Positions 1 through 8,600 of a stretch of 64,000 bases of DNA are shown in pieces. The position numbers were made by a program, and so were the translations under genes. Below the pieces are notes generated by a model. It was given only the letters and a program-made list of their open reading frames with translations, did not search any database and was not told the origin of the DNA. Source of the DNA: G963720515 sp963720515 (GTDB lineage: Bacteria > Actinomycetota > Thermoleophilia > Gaiellales > Gaiellaceae); NCBI GenBank assembly GCA_963720515.1, contig OY970397.1, positions 992,001 to 1,056,000 on the forward strand, written 5' to 3'. How positions within the stretch are numbered: the stretch's first letter is position 1; every line of letters starts with the position of its first letter.

Positions 1-1227
1 GCCTGGGTCGAGACCACCGATGGCCGCCGGATCCTCGACTTCACGTCCGGCCAGATCTGCTCCACGCTCGGCCACAACCACCCGCGCATCCTCGAGGCGA
101 TCCGCGGCAGCCTCGACACCGTCCTCCACCTGAACTCGTGGATGCTTTCCGAGCCGGTGCTCGCGCTCGCCGAGCGCCTCGCCGGCCTCGTCCCCGACCC
201 GCTCGACCGCGTGATGCTCCTGAACACCGGATCGGAGGCGAACGAGGTCGCGCTCAAGCTCGCGAAGATGCACACCGGCCGCTGGGAGGTCGTCGGACTG
301 ACGCGCGGCTTCCACGGGCTCCTCGCCGGCATCGCGTCCGTGAACTTCTCCATGGCGCACGCCGGGTACGGACCCCTCCTGCCCGGCTCGTTCGCCCTCC
401 CGGCGCCGTACGAGTACCGCTGTCCGGTTCGGCACTGCGACGGCGCCTGCGACTGCACGTGCCTCGAGACCGGGTTCGACCTGATCGACCAGCAGTCGGT
501 CGGCGCGCTCTGCGCCGTCGTCGCCGAGCCGGTGCTCTCGGCGGGCGGGATCATCGTCCCGCCCGACGGGTACTTCCAGCGCCTGCGCGAGCTCTGCGAC
601 GAGCGCGGCATGCTCCTCGTCGCGGACGAGGCCCAGACCGGCTTCGGCCGGCTCGGGACGATGTTCGGCTTCGAGCACGACGGGATCGTCCCCGACCTCG
701 TCGCCGTATCGAAGACGCTCGGCGGCGGCGTCCCCATCGCGGCCACGATCACGAGCGCGGCGATCGAGGAGGACGTCGTCGGCAAGGGCTTCCTCCACGT
801 CACCTCGCACGTCTCCGACCCGCTCCCGGCCGCGGCGGGCCTGGCCGTCCTCGACGTGATCGAGGAGGAGCGCCTGGTCGACCGTGCCCGCGAGCGCGGC
901 GAGTACCTCCTCGCAGGGCTCCGCGAGCTCCAGGCGCGGCACGAACAGATCGGCGACGTCCGCGGGCGCGGCCTGCTCGCCGGACTCGAGCTCGTCACCG
1001 ACCGCGAGTCGCGCGAGCCGGCGAACGCGCTCGGTGCCGCCGTCACAGCCGAGTGCCTCGACCGCGGCCTCTCGATGAACATCGTCCGCGCCGGGTCGAG
1101 CGCGAACTGCTTCCGCATGGCGCCGCCGCTCTCGATCGCCGAGGACGAGATCGACACGGCCGTGTCCATCCTCGACGAGTCGCTCGCCGCCGTCCTCGCA
1201 CGCGACGCGGAGCTCGCCGCCCGGTGA
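1..1227 (+). CDS. Class III aminotransferase (2,2-dialkylglycine decarboxylase-like), 5' partial
   Basis: PLP-dependent fold-type I aminotransferase of class III. The reading frame is open from base 1, so the N-terminus lies outside the window; the visible fragment is 408 residues. Near its start it has the FTSGQICSTLGHNHP motif typical of the dialkylglycine decarboxylase/omega-aminotransferase group, then NTGSEANEVALKLAK (cofactor phosphate binding), DEAQTGFGR (the Asp that contacts the pyridine nitrogen) and VSKTLGGGVP, whose Lys (fragment residue about 238) forms the Schiff base. Family knowledge supports amino-group transfer or decarboxylating transamination of a small amino acid; the substrate cannot be read from sequence. 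It overlaps the next gene by GTGA, so the two are co-transcribed, which suggests a link to amino-acid-derived acyl-CoA breakdown. The class is certain, the subfamily less so. Confidence 0.9.
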   Translation, partial: AWVETTDGRRILDFTSGQICSTLGHNHPRILEAIRGSLDTVLHLNSWMLSEPVLALAERLAGLVPDPLDRVMLLNTGSEANEVALKLAKMHTGRWEVVGLTRGFHGLLAGIASVNFSMAHAGYGPLLPGSFALPAPYEYRCPVRHCDGACDCTCLETGFDLIDQQSVGALCAVVAEPVLSAGGIIVPPDGYFQRLRELCDERGMLLVADEAQTGFGRLGTMFGFEHDGIVPDLVAVSKTLGGGVPIAATITSAAIEEDVVGKGFLHVTSHVSDPLPAAAGLAVLDVIEEERLVDRARERGEYLLAGLRELQARHEQIGDVRGRGLLAGLELVTDRESREPANALGAAVTAECLDRGLSMNIVRAGSSANCFRMAPPLSIAEDEIDTAVSILDESLAAVLARDAELAAR

Positions 1228-1997
1228 GCGCCCTCCGGATCGAACGGGACGGCCCCGTCCTGCGGGTCACGCTGGCCCGGCCGGAGCGCCGCAACGCCTT
1301 CGACGCCGCCCTCATCGCGGAGCTGACCGAGGCGTTCGCGCCGGACGCGGTCGGCGACGCCCGCGCGGTCGTCCTCTCGGGGGACGGACAGAGCTTCTGC
1401 GCCGGGGCCGACGTCGAGTGGCAGCGTGCCTCGATCGACCTCAGCTACGAGGAGAACGTCGAGGACGCGACGAGGCTCCTCCGCATGCTCGAGGCGATCC
1501 GCGACTGCCCGGCGCCGGTCGTCTGCCGCGCGCACGGCTACGTCCTCGGCGGCGGCTCGGGCCTCGTCGCCTGCACCGACACAACCGTCGCCGCGCCCGA
1601 CACGGTCTTCGGGTTCACCGAGGTGAAGCTCGGGATCATCCCCGCGGTGATCTCCCCGATGGTGCTCGCGAAGATCGGCTCGCGGGCCCGCCGGTACTTC
1701 ACGACGGGCGAGCGCTTCGACGCCGAGACCGCCCTCCGCATCGGCCTCGTGGACGAGATCGCCGACGACGCCGAGGCCGCGGTCGAGCGCATCGTCGCCG
1801 AGCTCCTGACGTCCGGCGCCGCCGCCGCGCGCGAGGCGAAGAAGCTCGTCCTCTCACCGCCCCAGCGCGACGAGCTTCCGCACGTCGCCGCGCGGATGCG
1901 CACGAGCCCCGAAGGCCAGGAGGGCCTCCGCGCGTTCCTCGAGAAGCGCGCCGCCGAGGGCGGCTGGGGCGTCTACGCGCCGCGCGACGACCGCTAG
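1224..1997 (+). CDS. Enoyl-CoA hydratase/isomerase (crotonase), LiuC-like
   Basis: Crotonase-fold protein of 257 residues, the usual length. The GTG start at 1224 overlaps the upstream stop as GTGA; any earlier start would sit inside the aminotransferase. Oxyanion-hole segments are clear: GDGQSFCAGADV (about residues 51-62) and the glycine-rich YVLGGGSGLVA (about 97-107). The segment FTEVKLGIIPAVISP carries an active-site Glu and resembles methylglutaconyl-CoA hydratases of leucine degradation; a biotin carboxylase and an acyl-CoA dehydrogenase nearby fit a branched-chain acyl-CoA route, though this is inference. It ends in a CTAG shared with the stop of the convergent MerB-like gene. Confidence 0.92.
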   Translation: MSALRIERDGPVLRVTLARPERRNAFDAALIAELTEAFAPDAVGDARAVVLSGDGQSFCAGADVEWQRASIDLSYEENVEDATRLLRMLEAIRDCPAPVVCRAHGYVLGGGSGLVACTDTTVAAPDTVFGFTEVKLGIIPAVISPMVLAKIGSRARRYFTTGERFDAETALRIGLVDEIADDAEAAVERIVAELLTSGAAAAREAKKLVLSPPQRDELPHVAARMRTSPEGQEGLRAFLEKRAAEGGWGVYAPRDDR

Positions 1998-2656
1998 GCG
2001 GGCAGGGCCCAGAACTCGCCGGTCAGCCCGATGCCGTCGAGAATCGCCTGGTTCTGATCGCGCGTGTGCGGCCGCCAGTCGGGCGAGAGCCGATCGCTCC
2101 ACCAGGCGTGCGCGAGGTCGCAGAGCTGCGCCACGGAGATCGTCGCGCCCGGCTCCCGGCCTGCGAGCCAGCGCTCGACGTGCTCCCCCGACCGGAAGAG
2201 GTTCATCGCGGCTCAGGTGAAGACGATGTCGTCCCACCAACGCACCGCCGGGACGAGGCAGTGGAAGACGAGCGAGGGGTCGTCCGCCTGCCGGCCGCGC
2301 ACTTCGACCGCCATGGGGTCGCCGCAGTCCGCGCACAGGGCCTCGATGTGCCCGTCGACGCCGAGCGCGGCGCAGATGCCGAACGCATCCCAGGCGCAGT
2401 TCGCGTACCAGGAGCGGTTGTCCGCCTCGACCCGGTACGGCGTCGGCACCGCAGAGAACGGGTTCGCCATGCGGATCTCGTCCGTCGTCGGCTCGAGCAC
2501 GAGCGCGTGGGCGTCGTCCAGCCGGCGCCAGCCCGCGACGACGTGCTCCCTGGTCTCGCCGGTCTGCTCCGCGATCTCGAGCGCGGTCGGCGGGCCGCCG
2601 AGCTCGACGAACGCGGCGTAGGTGCGGTTCCGGAGCTCGCGGTCGCGCTCATCCAT
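1994..2656 (-). CDS. Organomercurial lyase (MerB)-like protein, probable selenoprotein (in-frame UGA = Sec)
   Basis: Read through one in-frame TGA (2213-2215), the minus strand encodes 220 residues. Residues 1-147 contain an N-terminal helical/winged region and the MerB hallmark NCAWDAFGICAALG, where Cys-x-x-Asp matches Cys96 and Asp99 of Escherichia coli MerB. The TGA follows WWDDIVFT and precedes AAMNLFRSGEHVERW; aligned with MerB (SFCCHVHFFAS), the TGA falls exactly on catalytic Cys159. No frame change is needed and homology continues for 70 residues after it. A hairpin with a GGUC loop begins right behind the TGA (separate entry). In MerB two cysteines and an aspartate cleave carbon-mercury bonds; whether this relative acts on organomercurials is unknown and no mer genes are nearby. 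The start at 2656 overlaps the upstream 106-residue gene by 8 bp. The alternative reading is a nonsense mutation splitting a Cys protein into 147- and 70-residue pieces. Confidence 0.75.
2176..2208 (-). promoter_or_regulatory. Candidate bacterial SECIS hairpin behind the UGA of the MerB-like gene
   Basis: In the mRNA the UGA is followed by GCCG, then CGAUG pairing with CGUCG (5 bp, one wobble), a small internal loop (AAC/CA), a 7-bp upper stem CUCUUCC/GGGGGAG and the apical loop GGUC. The first loop G is the 20th base after UGA, against the 19th in the E. coli fdhF SECIS, whose apical loop is also GGUC(U). This matches the bacterial SECIS rules of an apical loop starting with G at 16-37 nt from the UGA. 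The hairpin lies wholly inside conserved codons. Confidence 0.7.
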
Positions 2657-2969
2657 CCGCGGGCGCCCCAGGAGGCTTGAACTGGAACCCGATCGAGCGC
2701 TGGATCTCGTGGTTCGACACGAACCGCAGCTCGATCTTGGCGATCTCCTCAGGACGGACGATCACGACGCGCGGCTCCTGATCCTCGTCGAACGACTGGA
2801 AGATCATCCACGGCGGGACGGACTGCGCGAGCCCGGGCGCGAAGCTCTCGCCTCCATGGAGATGCACGTTCACCCGCGCGACGTGATCCTCGGGCGCGTC
2901 GGCGTCCATCCGCTCGTACAGCTCGTGGACGTAGCTCCAGAAGCTCTCTTCGGGCGTGCGCGGCGCCAT
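2649..2969 (-). CDS. Hypothetical protein, 106 aa, co-transcribed with the MerB-like gene
   Basis: I do not recognise this family. The ATG at 2967-2969 is chosen because it is the first start after the divergent cupin gene and gives a compact 106-residue protein starting MAPRTPEESFWSYVHELYER. The sequence is acidic, without signal peptide or membrane segment. It has a short helical start, a middle PPWMIFQSFDEDQEPRVVIV and a C-terminal FVSNHEIQRSIGFQF, which reads like alternating beta strands. Its last 8 bases overlap the start of the MerB-like gene, so both are translated from one message; a role connected with that protein is only inference from this arrangement. Confidence 0.7.
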   Translation of the reverse strand: MAPRTPEESFWSYVHELYERMDADAPEDHVARVNVHLHGGESFAPGLAQSVPPWMIFQSFDEDQEPRVVIVRPEEIAKIELRFVSNHEIQRSIGFQFKPPGAPADG

Positions 2970-3008
2970 GCCCGCGATTCGTACCACACGTCTGCGATGA
3001 TCAGCGCC

Positions 3009-3356
3009 ATGGCCGACGTCCAGTTCCTGAAACTGACCGACCTCCGCCCGTTCGAGCTCGTGGAGGGCGTGACCGCGCAACCCATGTTCGGCGAGGGCGC
3101 CCAGGTGAACCTCGTCGAGCTCGAGCCCGGCGCCGTCGTCCCGGTGCACTCGCACCCGCACGAGCAGCTCGGCATCGGCCTGCGCGGCACGCAGATCCTG
3201 CTGATCGACGGCGAGGAGCACCACATCGGGCCGATGGACGCCTACGTGATCCCGGGCGGCGTCGAGCACGGCGCGCGCACCGGCCCGGAGGGCGCGACGG
3301 TGATCGACGTCTTCCAGCCGGTCCGCGAGGACTACCAGGCACGCTACTCCGAGTAG
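3009..3356 (+). CDS. Cupin-domain protein
   Basis: Single-domain cupin of 115 residues. Cupin motif 1 is visible as VPVHSHPHEQLGIGLRG (about residues 40-56), with the usual His-x-His and Glu metal ligands, and motif 2 as PGGVEHGART (about residues 79-88) with the third His. Such small beta-barrels bind a divalent metal and act as isomerases, dioxygenases or sensors; the ligand is not predictable here. An in-frame ATG at 2997 would add four residues and cannot be excluded. The gene is divergent from the 106-residue protein and lies 5 bp upstream of the biotin carboxylase gene, so it is probably in its operon. Confidence 0.85.
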   Translation: MADVQFLKLTDLRPFELVEGVTAQPMFGEGAQVNLVELEPGAVVPVHSHPHEQLGIGLRGTQILLIDGEEHHIGPMDAYVIPGGVEHGARTGPEGATVIDVFQPVREDYQARYSE

Positions 3357-3361
3357 CGCCC

Positions 3362-4989
3362 GTGGGCGAGCCGATCCGCACGCTGCTGGTCGCGAACCGG
3401 GGCGAGATCGCCGCCCGCGTCTTCCGCACCGCGAAGCGGCTCGGCATGACCACCGTGGCCGTGGCAGCGCCGGACGACGAGGGCGCGCTCCACACGCGCG
3501 TCGCGGACAACGTTGAGTCTGTCGCGTCGTACCTCGACCCGGCGGAGATCGTCGCGGCGGCCGGGCGCGCGGGCGCCGACGCCGTGCATCCCGGCTACGG
3601 CTTCCTGGCCGAGAGCGAGGCGCTCGCCGAGGCGGTCGCCGCGGCCGGCCTCACATGGGTCGGGCCACCCGCGGACGTCATCCGCGCCGCGGGCGACAAG
3701 CTCGAGGCGAAGCGAATCGCCGCCGATGCGGGCGTGCCCGTGGTCGAGACCGGAACGCCGGACGAGCTCGGCTTCCCGCTCATCATCAAGGCCGCGGCCG
3801 GAGGCGGCGGGCGCGGAATGCGCGTCGTCCGCGCGGCCGAGGAGCTCGACGACGCGGTCGAGGCGGCGCGGCGTGAGGCGAACGCGGGCTTCGGCGACGA
3901 CACGGTCTTCTTCGAGCGCTACGTCGAGCGCCCGCGGCACGTCGAGATCCAGCTCCTCGCCGACGCCCACGGCACGGCGATCTCGCTCGGCGAGCGCGAC
4001 TGCTCCGTGCAGCGCCGCCACCAGAAGGTGCTCGAGGAGTCGCCCTCCCCCGCCGTGGACGCCGCGCTGCGGCGCGAGATGGGCGAGGCGGCGATCGCGC
4101 TGGCGCAGGCGCTGCGCTACCAGGGCGCCGGCACGGCCGAGTTCATCCTCGGCGAGGACGGGCGCTTCGCCTTCCTCGAGCTGAACGCCCGCATCCAGGT
4201 CGAGCACCCCGTGACCGAGCTCGTGACCGGGCTCGACCTCGTGGAGCAGCAGCTCCGCGTCGCAGCGGGCGAGCCGCTCGGCCTCGAGTCGCGCGACCCC
4301 GAGGGCCACGCGGTCGAGGTTCGCCTCTACGCCGAGGACCCGCGCTCGTTCCTCCCGCAGGCCGGGCGCATCGACGCGCTCGAGCTCCCCGAAGGGATCC
4401 GCGTGGACGCCGGCGATCGAGGTCGGGCGACGAGGTGCCGCTCGCCTACGACCCGATGATCGCCAAGCTTGTCGCCTACGGCGAGACCCGCGACGAGGCC
4501 CTCGACCGGCTCGCGGCCGCGCTCGACGAGACCCGCGTGGGCGGCGTGACGACGAACCTCCCGTTCCTGCGCTGGCTCGTCCGCCACCCGGTGCTGCGCG
4601 CGGGCGAGGCGACGACGGCGTTCCTCACCGAGCATCCGCCGCTCTCCCGCGCGCCGCGCGTTCCTTCCACGTGGCGCGGCTGGTGGCGGCTGAACAGCGA
4701 CGGGCCCGCCCCCGCTCCGGCCGCCCCGCCCCAGGTCGAGGACGCCGCACACGCAAGCGGCGGCGACCACGCGGAGCGCACGGTCGTCGCGCCGATGCCG
4801 GGCACGGTCATCCGTGTCCTCGCAGCCGAGGGCGACCGCGTCGAGCCGCGCCAGCCGCTCGTCGTCCTCGAGGCGATGAAGATGGAGACGCCGCTCCTCT
4901 CGCCCTTCGAGGCCACCGTCACGAAGGTGCACATCGCCGAGGGCGACCGGGTCACCGGCGGCATGGTGCTCGTGGAACTGGAGGACTAG
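3362..4989 (+). CDS. Acyl-CoA carboxylase alpha chain (biotin carboxylase + biotinyl domain), frameshifted
   Basis: Biotin-dependent carboxylase subunit that carboxylates biotin with ATP and bicarbonate for transfer to an acyl-CoA. It starts GTG at 3362. The N-terminal domain begins LLVANRGEIAARVFRTAKRLG, followed by the ATP-grasp glycine loop KAAAGGGGRGMRVV, the catalytic EMGEAAIALAQAL region, and FLELNARIQVEHPVTE. The C-terminal biotinyl domain has the acceptor Lys in VLEAMKMETPLL. Between about 4415 and 4435 the frame shifts by two bases; removing one extra G after GCCGGC and one in GTCGGGC restores a continuous protein of about 540 residues. Both halves are well conserved, so I regard this as sequence error rather than decay. 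The carboxyltransferase subunit is not in the window. Acetyl/propionyl- or methylcrotonyl-CoA specificity is undecided. It ends in a CTAG shared with the convergent SDR gene. Confidence 0.88.
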
Positions 4990-5744
4990 GGCGCGACGAT
5001 CAACCCGCCGTCCACGGCGACGTTCGCGCCGGTGACGTAGCTCGCATCGGGCGACAGCAGGAACGCGGCGACCTTCGCGAGCTCGGCCGGGTCGCCGAAG
5101 CGCCCGCCCGGGATCGACGCCTCCATCCGCGCCCGCTCCTCCTCGACCGAGACCCCTTGCGCCGCGGCCCGCGCGGCGAGCACCTCCTCCCCGCGCTCGG
5201 TCGTGAACCGGCCCGGCGAGAGGGCATTCACGCGAACGCGCGGGCCGAGCTCGCGGGCGAGGCAGCCGACGAGCGCGGCGACGCCGGGGCGCAGGACGTT
5301 CGACGTGTCGAGCCCGGGGATCGACCGACGCGTGGACGACGACGCCACGAAGAGGACGGAGCCGCCGTCCTCGATCCGCGGCACGAGCGCACGCAGGAGC
5401 CTCAGCGGCCCCGCGACGACGAGCTCGAACGCGCGCTGCCACTCCTCGTCGCCGAGCTCGAGCGCATTGCCGGCGGGCGGGCCACCGTGGTTCACGAGCA
5501 CGCCGTCGATCCGGCCGCCGAGGTGGTCGTCCACCACGCGGGCAACCGCGTCGGCTCCGTCCGGCGAGGACAGGTCCGCGACGCACGGGATGGCGGCGTC
5601 GCCGAGCTCGGAGACCGCGGCCTCGAGCGACTCCTCGCCCCGCGAGACGAGCACGACCTGCGAGCCGCCCGCGACGAGCTCCTCGGCGACCGCACGGCCG
5701 AGGCCGCGCGAGCCGCCCCCCACGACGTACGCCCGTCCACTCAC
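4986..5744 (-). CDS. SDR-family oxidoreductase with non-canonical active site
   Basis: Rossmann-fold short-chain dehydrogenase of 252 residues. The cofactor motif is VVGGGSRGLGRAVAEEL at the N-terminus and NHGGPPAGN replaces the usual NNAG. The ordinary Tyr-x-x-x-Lys catalytic pair is absent: the equivalent stretch reads LDTSNVLRPGVAALVG, with Ser and Arg in place of Tyr and Lys. This pattern occurs in a subgroup annotated as 3-oxoacyl-ACP reductase-like SDRs whose chemistry is unsettled. The C-terminus ends YVTGANVAVDGGLIV, typical of SDRs. GTG start at 5744 overlaps the transporter stop (GTGA), giving a transporter-SDR operon. Confidence 0.88.
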   Translation of the reverse strand: MSGRAYVVGGGSRGLGRAVAEELVAGGSQVVLVSRGEESLEAAVSELGDAAIPCVADLSSPDGADAVARVVDDHLGGRIDGVLVNHGGPPAGNALELGDEEWQRAFELVVAGPLRLLRALVPRIEDGGSVLFVASSSTRRSIPGLDTSNVLRPGVAALVGCLARELGPRVRVNALSPGRFTTERGEEVLAARAAAQGVSVEEERARMEASIPGGRFGDPAELAKVAAFLLSPDASYVTGANVAVDGGLIVAP

Positions 5745-6937
5745 GGCGCGATTAGACCAGCTTCGGCCGGCCCCGTGCCGCGCCCGATCTTCGGCGCGGC
5801 CGGCAGGACGAACGCGACCCCGAGCGCGAGCAGCGGCCCGAGCGCGGTGGCCAGCACGGCCGCCTTGAGATCGACCGCGTCCGCGACGGCGCCGAGCGAG
5901 AGCGCCGCAATGCCGCCGAGGCCGATCGCCATCCCGATCGACAACCCCGACGCCATGCCGACGCGAGCGGGCAGGTATTCCTGGCTCATCACGAGGCTGA
6001 CGCCGAACGTGCCGATGATCGCAGCGCCCGCGATAGCGAGCGCGACGACGCCCGCCGGCCCGTCCACGAGGGCGTAGACGACGATGAGCGGCGTCGCGAC
6101 CAGGAAGCTCACGACGAGCACGCGGCGGCGCCCGAACCGGTCGGCGAGCGGGCCTCCGGCCAGCGTGCCGAGGGCGCCGGCGATCAGGAAGAGCGAGAGC
6201 AGCCGGATCCCGTAGGCGGCGCTGTGGCCGCGGCTCTCCTCGTAGAGCGGCACGAACGTGAAGAGCCCCATGTGCGCGACCGAGCGGAGCCCGACGACGA
6301 CGAGCAGGAGCCCAAGCCCCCACGGCCGCCCGGGCGCGGCGCGGCGCTGGGCCGCGTGCTCATCGCTCGGCAGGAACGTGTTCAGGTAGCGCCGCTCGGC
6401 GAAGAGGAGCCCGGCCGCGATGAGGCCCGGCACGGCGAGCAGGACGCCGCCGTGCAGCCCGAGCCCGAGCGTGATGACGACGAACGACGCGAGCAGCGGT
6501 CCGAGCGCGAACCCGACGTTGCCACCCACGGAGAACACGGCCATCCCGCTCGCGCCACGGCCGTGGCTCGCGTAGCTCGCGAACTTCGATCCCTCCGGGT
6601 GGTAGGCGGCGACGCCGAGCCCGCCGACGAGCACGCAGAGGAGGACGAGCGGATACGAAGGTGCGATCGCGGCGGCGCCGATCCCGATCCCGGCGACCGC
6701 GACGCCGACCGGGAGCAGCCAGAGCGCGCCGCGCAGGTCGGACCAGAAGCCGAAGGCAGGCTGCACGATCGACGAGGAGATCGTCGCGACGAGGACGAGC
6801 GCCGCCGAGAGCGTGTACGAGAGCGCGAAGGCATCGCGGAGGAACGGGAGGAGCGCCGGGAGCGACCCCTGCGCGAGGTCGGTCGCGAGGTGCCCGGACG
6901 AGAGCGCCGCCATCGCACGCCGGTCGACGCCCTTCAC
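5741..6937 (-). CDS. MFS transporter, fosmidomycin-resistance (Fsr)-like
   Basis: Integral membrane protein of about 398 residues with roughly twelve hydrophobic segments. The N-terminal signature SSGHLATDLAQGSLPALLPFL is typical of the Fsr-like branch of the major facilitator superfamily, and the loop FADRFGRRR-like motif appears as PLADRFGRRRVLVV between the central helices. The GTG at 6937 (VKGVDRRAMAAL) is preferred over the more distant upstream ATG, which would add an arginine-rich, unconserved stretch. It should be a proton-driven exporter; the substrate is unknown. It overlaps the downstream SDR gene by 4 bp. Three perfect hairpins stand just upstream, the first starting 32 bp before this start codon. 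Confidence 0.85.
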   Translation of the reverse strand: MKGVDRRAMAALSSGHLATDLAQGSLPALLPFLRDAFALSYTLSAALVLVATISSSIVQPAFGFWSDLRGALWLLPVGVAVAGIGIGAAAIAPSYPLVLLCVLVGGLGVAAYHPEGSKFASYASHGRGASGMAVFSVGGNVGFALGPLLASFVVITLGLGLHGGVLLAVPGLIAAGLLFAERRYLNTFLPSDEHAAQRRAAPGRPWGLGLLLVVVGLRSVAHMGLFTFVPLYEESRGHSAAYGIRLLSLFLIAGALGTLAGGPLADRFGRRRVLVVSFLVATPLIVVYALVDGPAGVVALAIAGAAIIGTFGVSLVMSQEYLPARVGMASGLSIGMAIGLGGIAALSLGAVADAVDLKAAVLATALGPLLALGVAFVLPAAPKIGRGTGPAEAGLIAP

Positions 6938-6968
6938 GGGCGCGAGGATACCCGGGCTGCTCCATGCA

Positions 6969-7064
6969 GAAGCCCTCCGAGGCAATCCTGGAGGGCTTCC
7001 ACCGGGAGAGGATGCCCACTAGGGGGAGTGGGCGGAGAGGGTAGAGCTGCGCACGTTGCGCAGC
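6969..7064. other. Array of three perfect hairpins between divergent genes
   Basis: Three inverted repeats follow one another in 96 bp: 6969-6978 with 6990-6999 (10 bp, GAAGCCCTCC), 7014-7020 with 7027-7033 (7 bp, GCCCACT, loop AGGGGG) and 7046-7053 with 7057-7064 (8 bp, GCTGCGCA, loop CGT). The region lies between the minus-strand MFS gene and the plus-strand aminopeptidase gene, so it could be a 5' leader structure of the transporter, a small RNA, or divergent terminators. There is no long U tract on either strand. I do not recognise a known riboswitch. Confidence 0.6.
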
Positions 7065-7147
7065 CCGCGTATCGGCTGTCTCGAACGCCACCTTTAGACC
7101 CGGTTTCACCCGTTCGGACGACGCCGAGCGACTAGCATCGACCCGCC

Positions 7148-8600
7148 ATGCAGGTCGACGCCGCCCAGCGCCCGCCCGAGGACACCGACGTCCTCGCCGT
7201 CACGCTCCACGCGGGCGGTGCGCTCGCGGATGACGTGCGCGCGCTCGACTCGCGGCTCGAGCGCCTCGCCGGAGAGCTGACCGGCGCCGCGGGCGAGCTG
7301 ACGGTGTTCCACACGGACACCGGGCGGATCGCCGTGGTCGGGCTCGGCGAGACGGACGACGCCGCCGCGTACCGCGCGGCCGCCTCGACGCTCGCGACCC
7401 GGATCCCGAACGCGGCCTCGGTGGCGTGGCTCCTCGGTGCCGGGACCCCGGCGGCCGCGATCGTCGACGGCCTCGCCATCGGTCGCTACGACCCGGCGCA
7501 CTGGAAGACGAGCGGGACGCGCACGGCACCCGTGGAGCGCCTCGTCCTCTGCGGACCGGGCGCGGAGGCGGCGCTCGACGCCGCCCGGGGCCAGGTGGTT
7601 GTCGCGGCCTGGGCCGACCGGTGCCGCGACCTCGTGACGCGCCCGCCGAACGAGATCAACCCGGAGGGCCTGGCCGCAGCCGCCGAAGGAAATGGCGGAC
7701 GCCTCGCCGCGGCTCACGCTCACCGTGCTCGGCCCGGACGAGCTGCGCGCCGAGGGTATGGGGGCGTTCCTCGGCGTCGCACAGGGGAGCGCTGCGGAGC
7801 CGCGGCTCATCACGCTCCGCTACGAGCCGGAGGCGCCGACCGATCCGGACCTCGTGCTCGGGCTCGTCGGCAAGGCGGTCACGTTCGACTCCGGCGGCCT
7901 CTCGCTGAAGCCGGCCGACTCGATGGAGGAGATGAAGTCCGACATGGCCGGCGGCGCCGCGGTGCTCGCGGGCATCGGCGCGATCGCCGAGCTCGACCTC
8001 CCGGTTCGCGTGGTCGCCGCCGTCGGCGCCACCGAGAACATGCCCGGCAGCCATGCGCTCCACCCCGGCGACATCCTCCACGCCGCAAGCGGCCTCTCGA
8101 TCGAGGTCAACAACACGGACGCGGAGGGCCGGCTCGTCCTCGCGGACGTCCTCTGGCACACGCGGCGCGAGGGCGCGACGCACGTCGTCGACCTCGCGAC
8201 GCTGACGGCCTCGATCGAGGTCGCGCTCGGGAACGTCCTCGCCGGGTTCTTCGCGAACGACGCGGGCTGGCTCGGCGAGCTCTACGCCGCGGGCGAGGCG
8301 AGCGGCGACCGCGGGTGGCCGATGCCCCTCGACCCGGGCTACGCGCGCTACAACGACTCCCCCGTCGCCGACCTCAAGAACGCGCCCGAGAAGCGGAAGG
8401 GCGGTGCGACGATTGCGGCGATGTTCCTCGAGCGCTTCGCGGGCGAGGGCCCGTGGGCGCACGTGGACATGGCGGGCACCGGCTTCCTGCCTGGACCGCG
8501 CACGCCGTACCCGCGTGAGGGTGCCACCGGCTTCGGCGTCGGCCTCCTGACGGAGCTTGCCCGCCGCCTGGCCGTGTCGGGGTACGCTCCGCGGCCGTGA
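7148..8600 (+). CDS. pepA: Leucyl aminopeptidase (M17), frameshifted
   Basis: Cytosolic dizinc aminopeptidase of peptidase family M17 that trims N-terminal residues from peptides. The N-terminal regulatory domain runs to about residue 175 (ending DLVTRPPNEINPEGLA); the catalytic domain has the signature VGKAVTFDSGGLSLKP with the active-site Lys, SMEEMKSDMAGGAAV, and NTDAEGRLVLADVLWH with Asp/Glu metal ligands and the catalytic Arg. The frame is broken at about 7688: GCCGAAGGAAATG needs one G removed to read AEEMADASPRL. Corrected length is about 483 residues, normal for the family. Probable sequencing insertion. A TAGCAT box sits 9 bp before the ATG. The stop overlaps the GTG of the acyl-CoA dehydrogenase gene. 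Confidence 0.9.

Noticed and set aside
2213..2215. Simple nonsense mutation in the MerB-like gene
   Set aside because: Not excluded, but less likely: no frame change, intact homology downstream, exact coincidence with the catalytic Cys and a well-placed GGUC hairpin.
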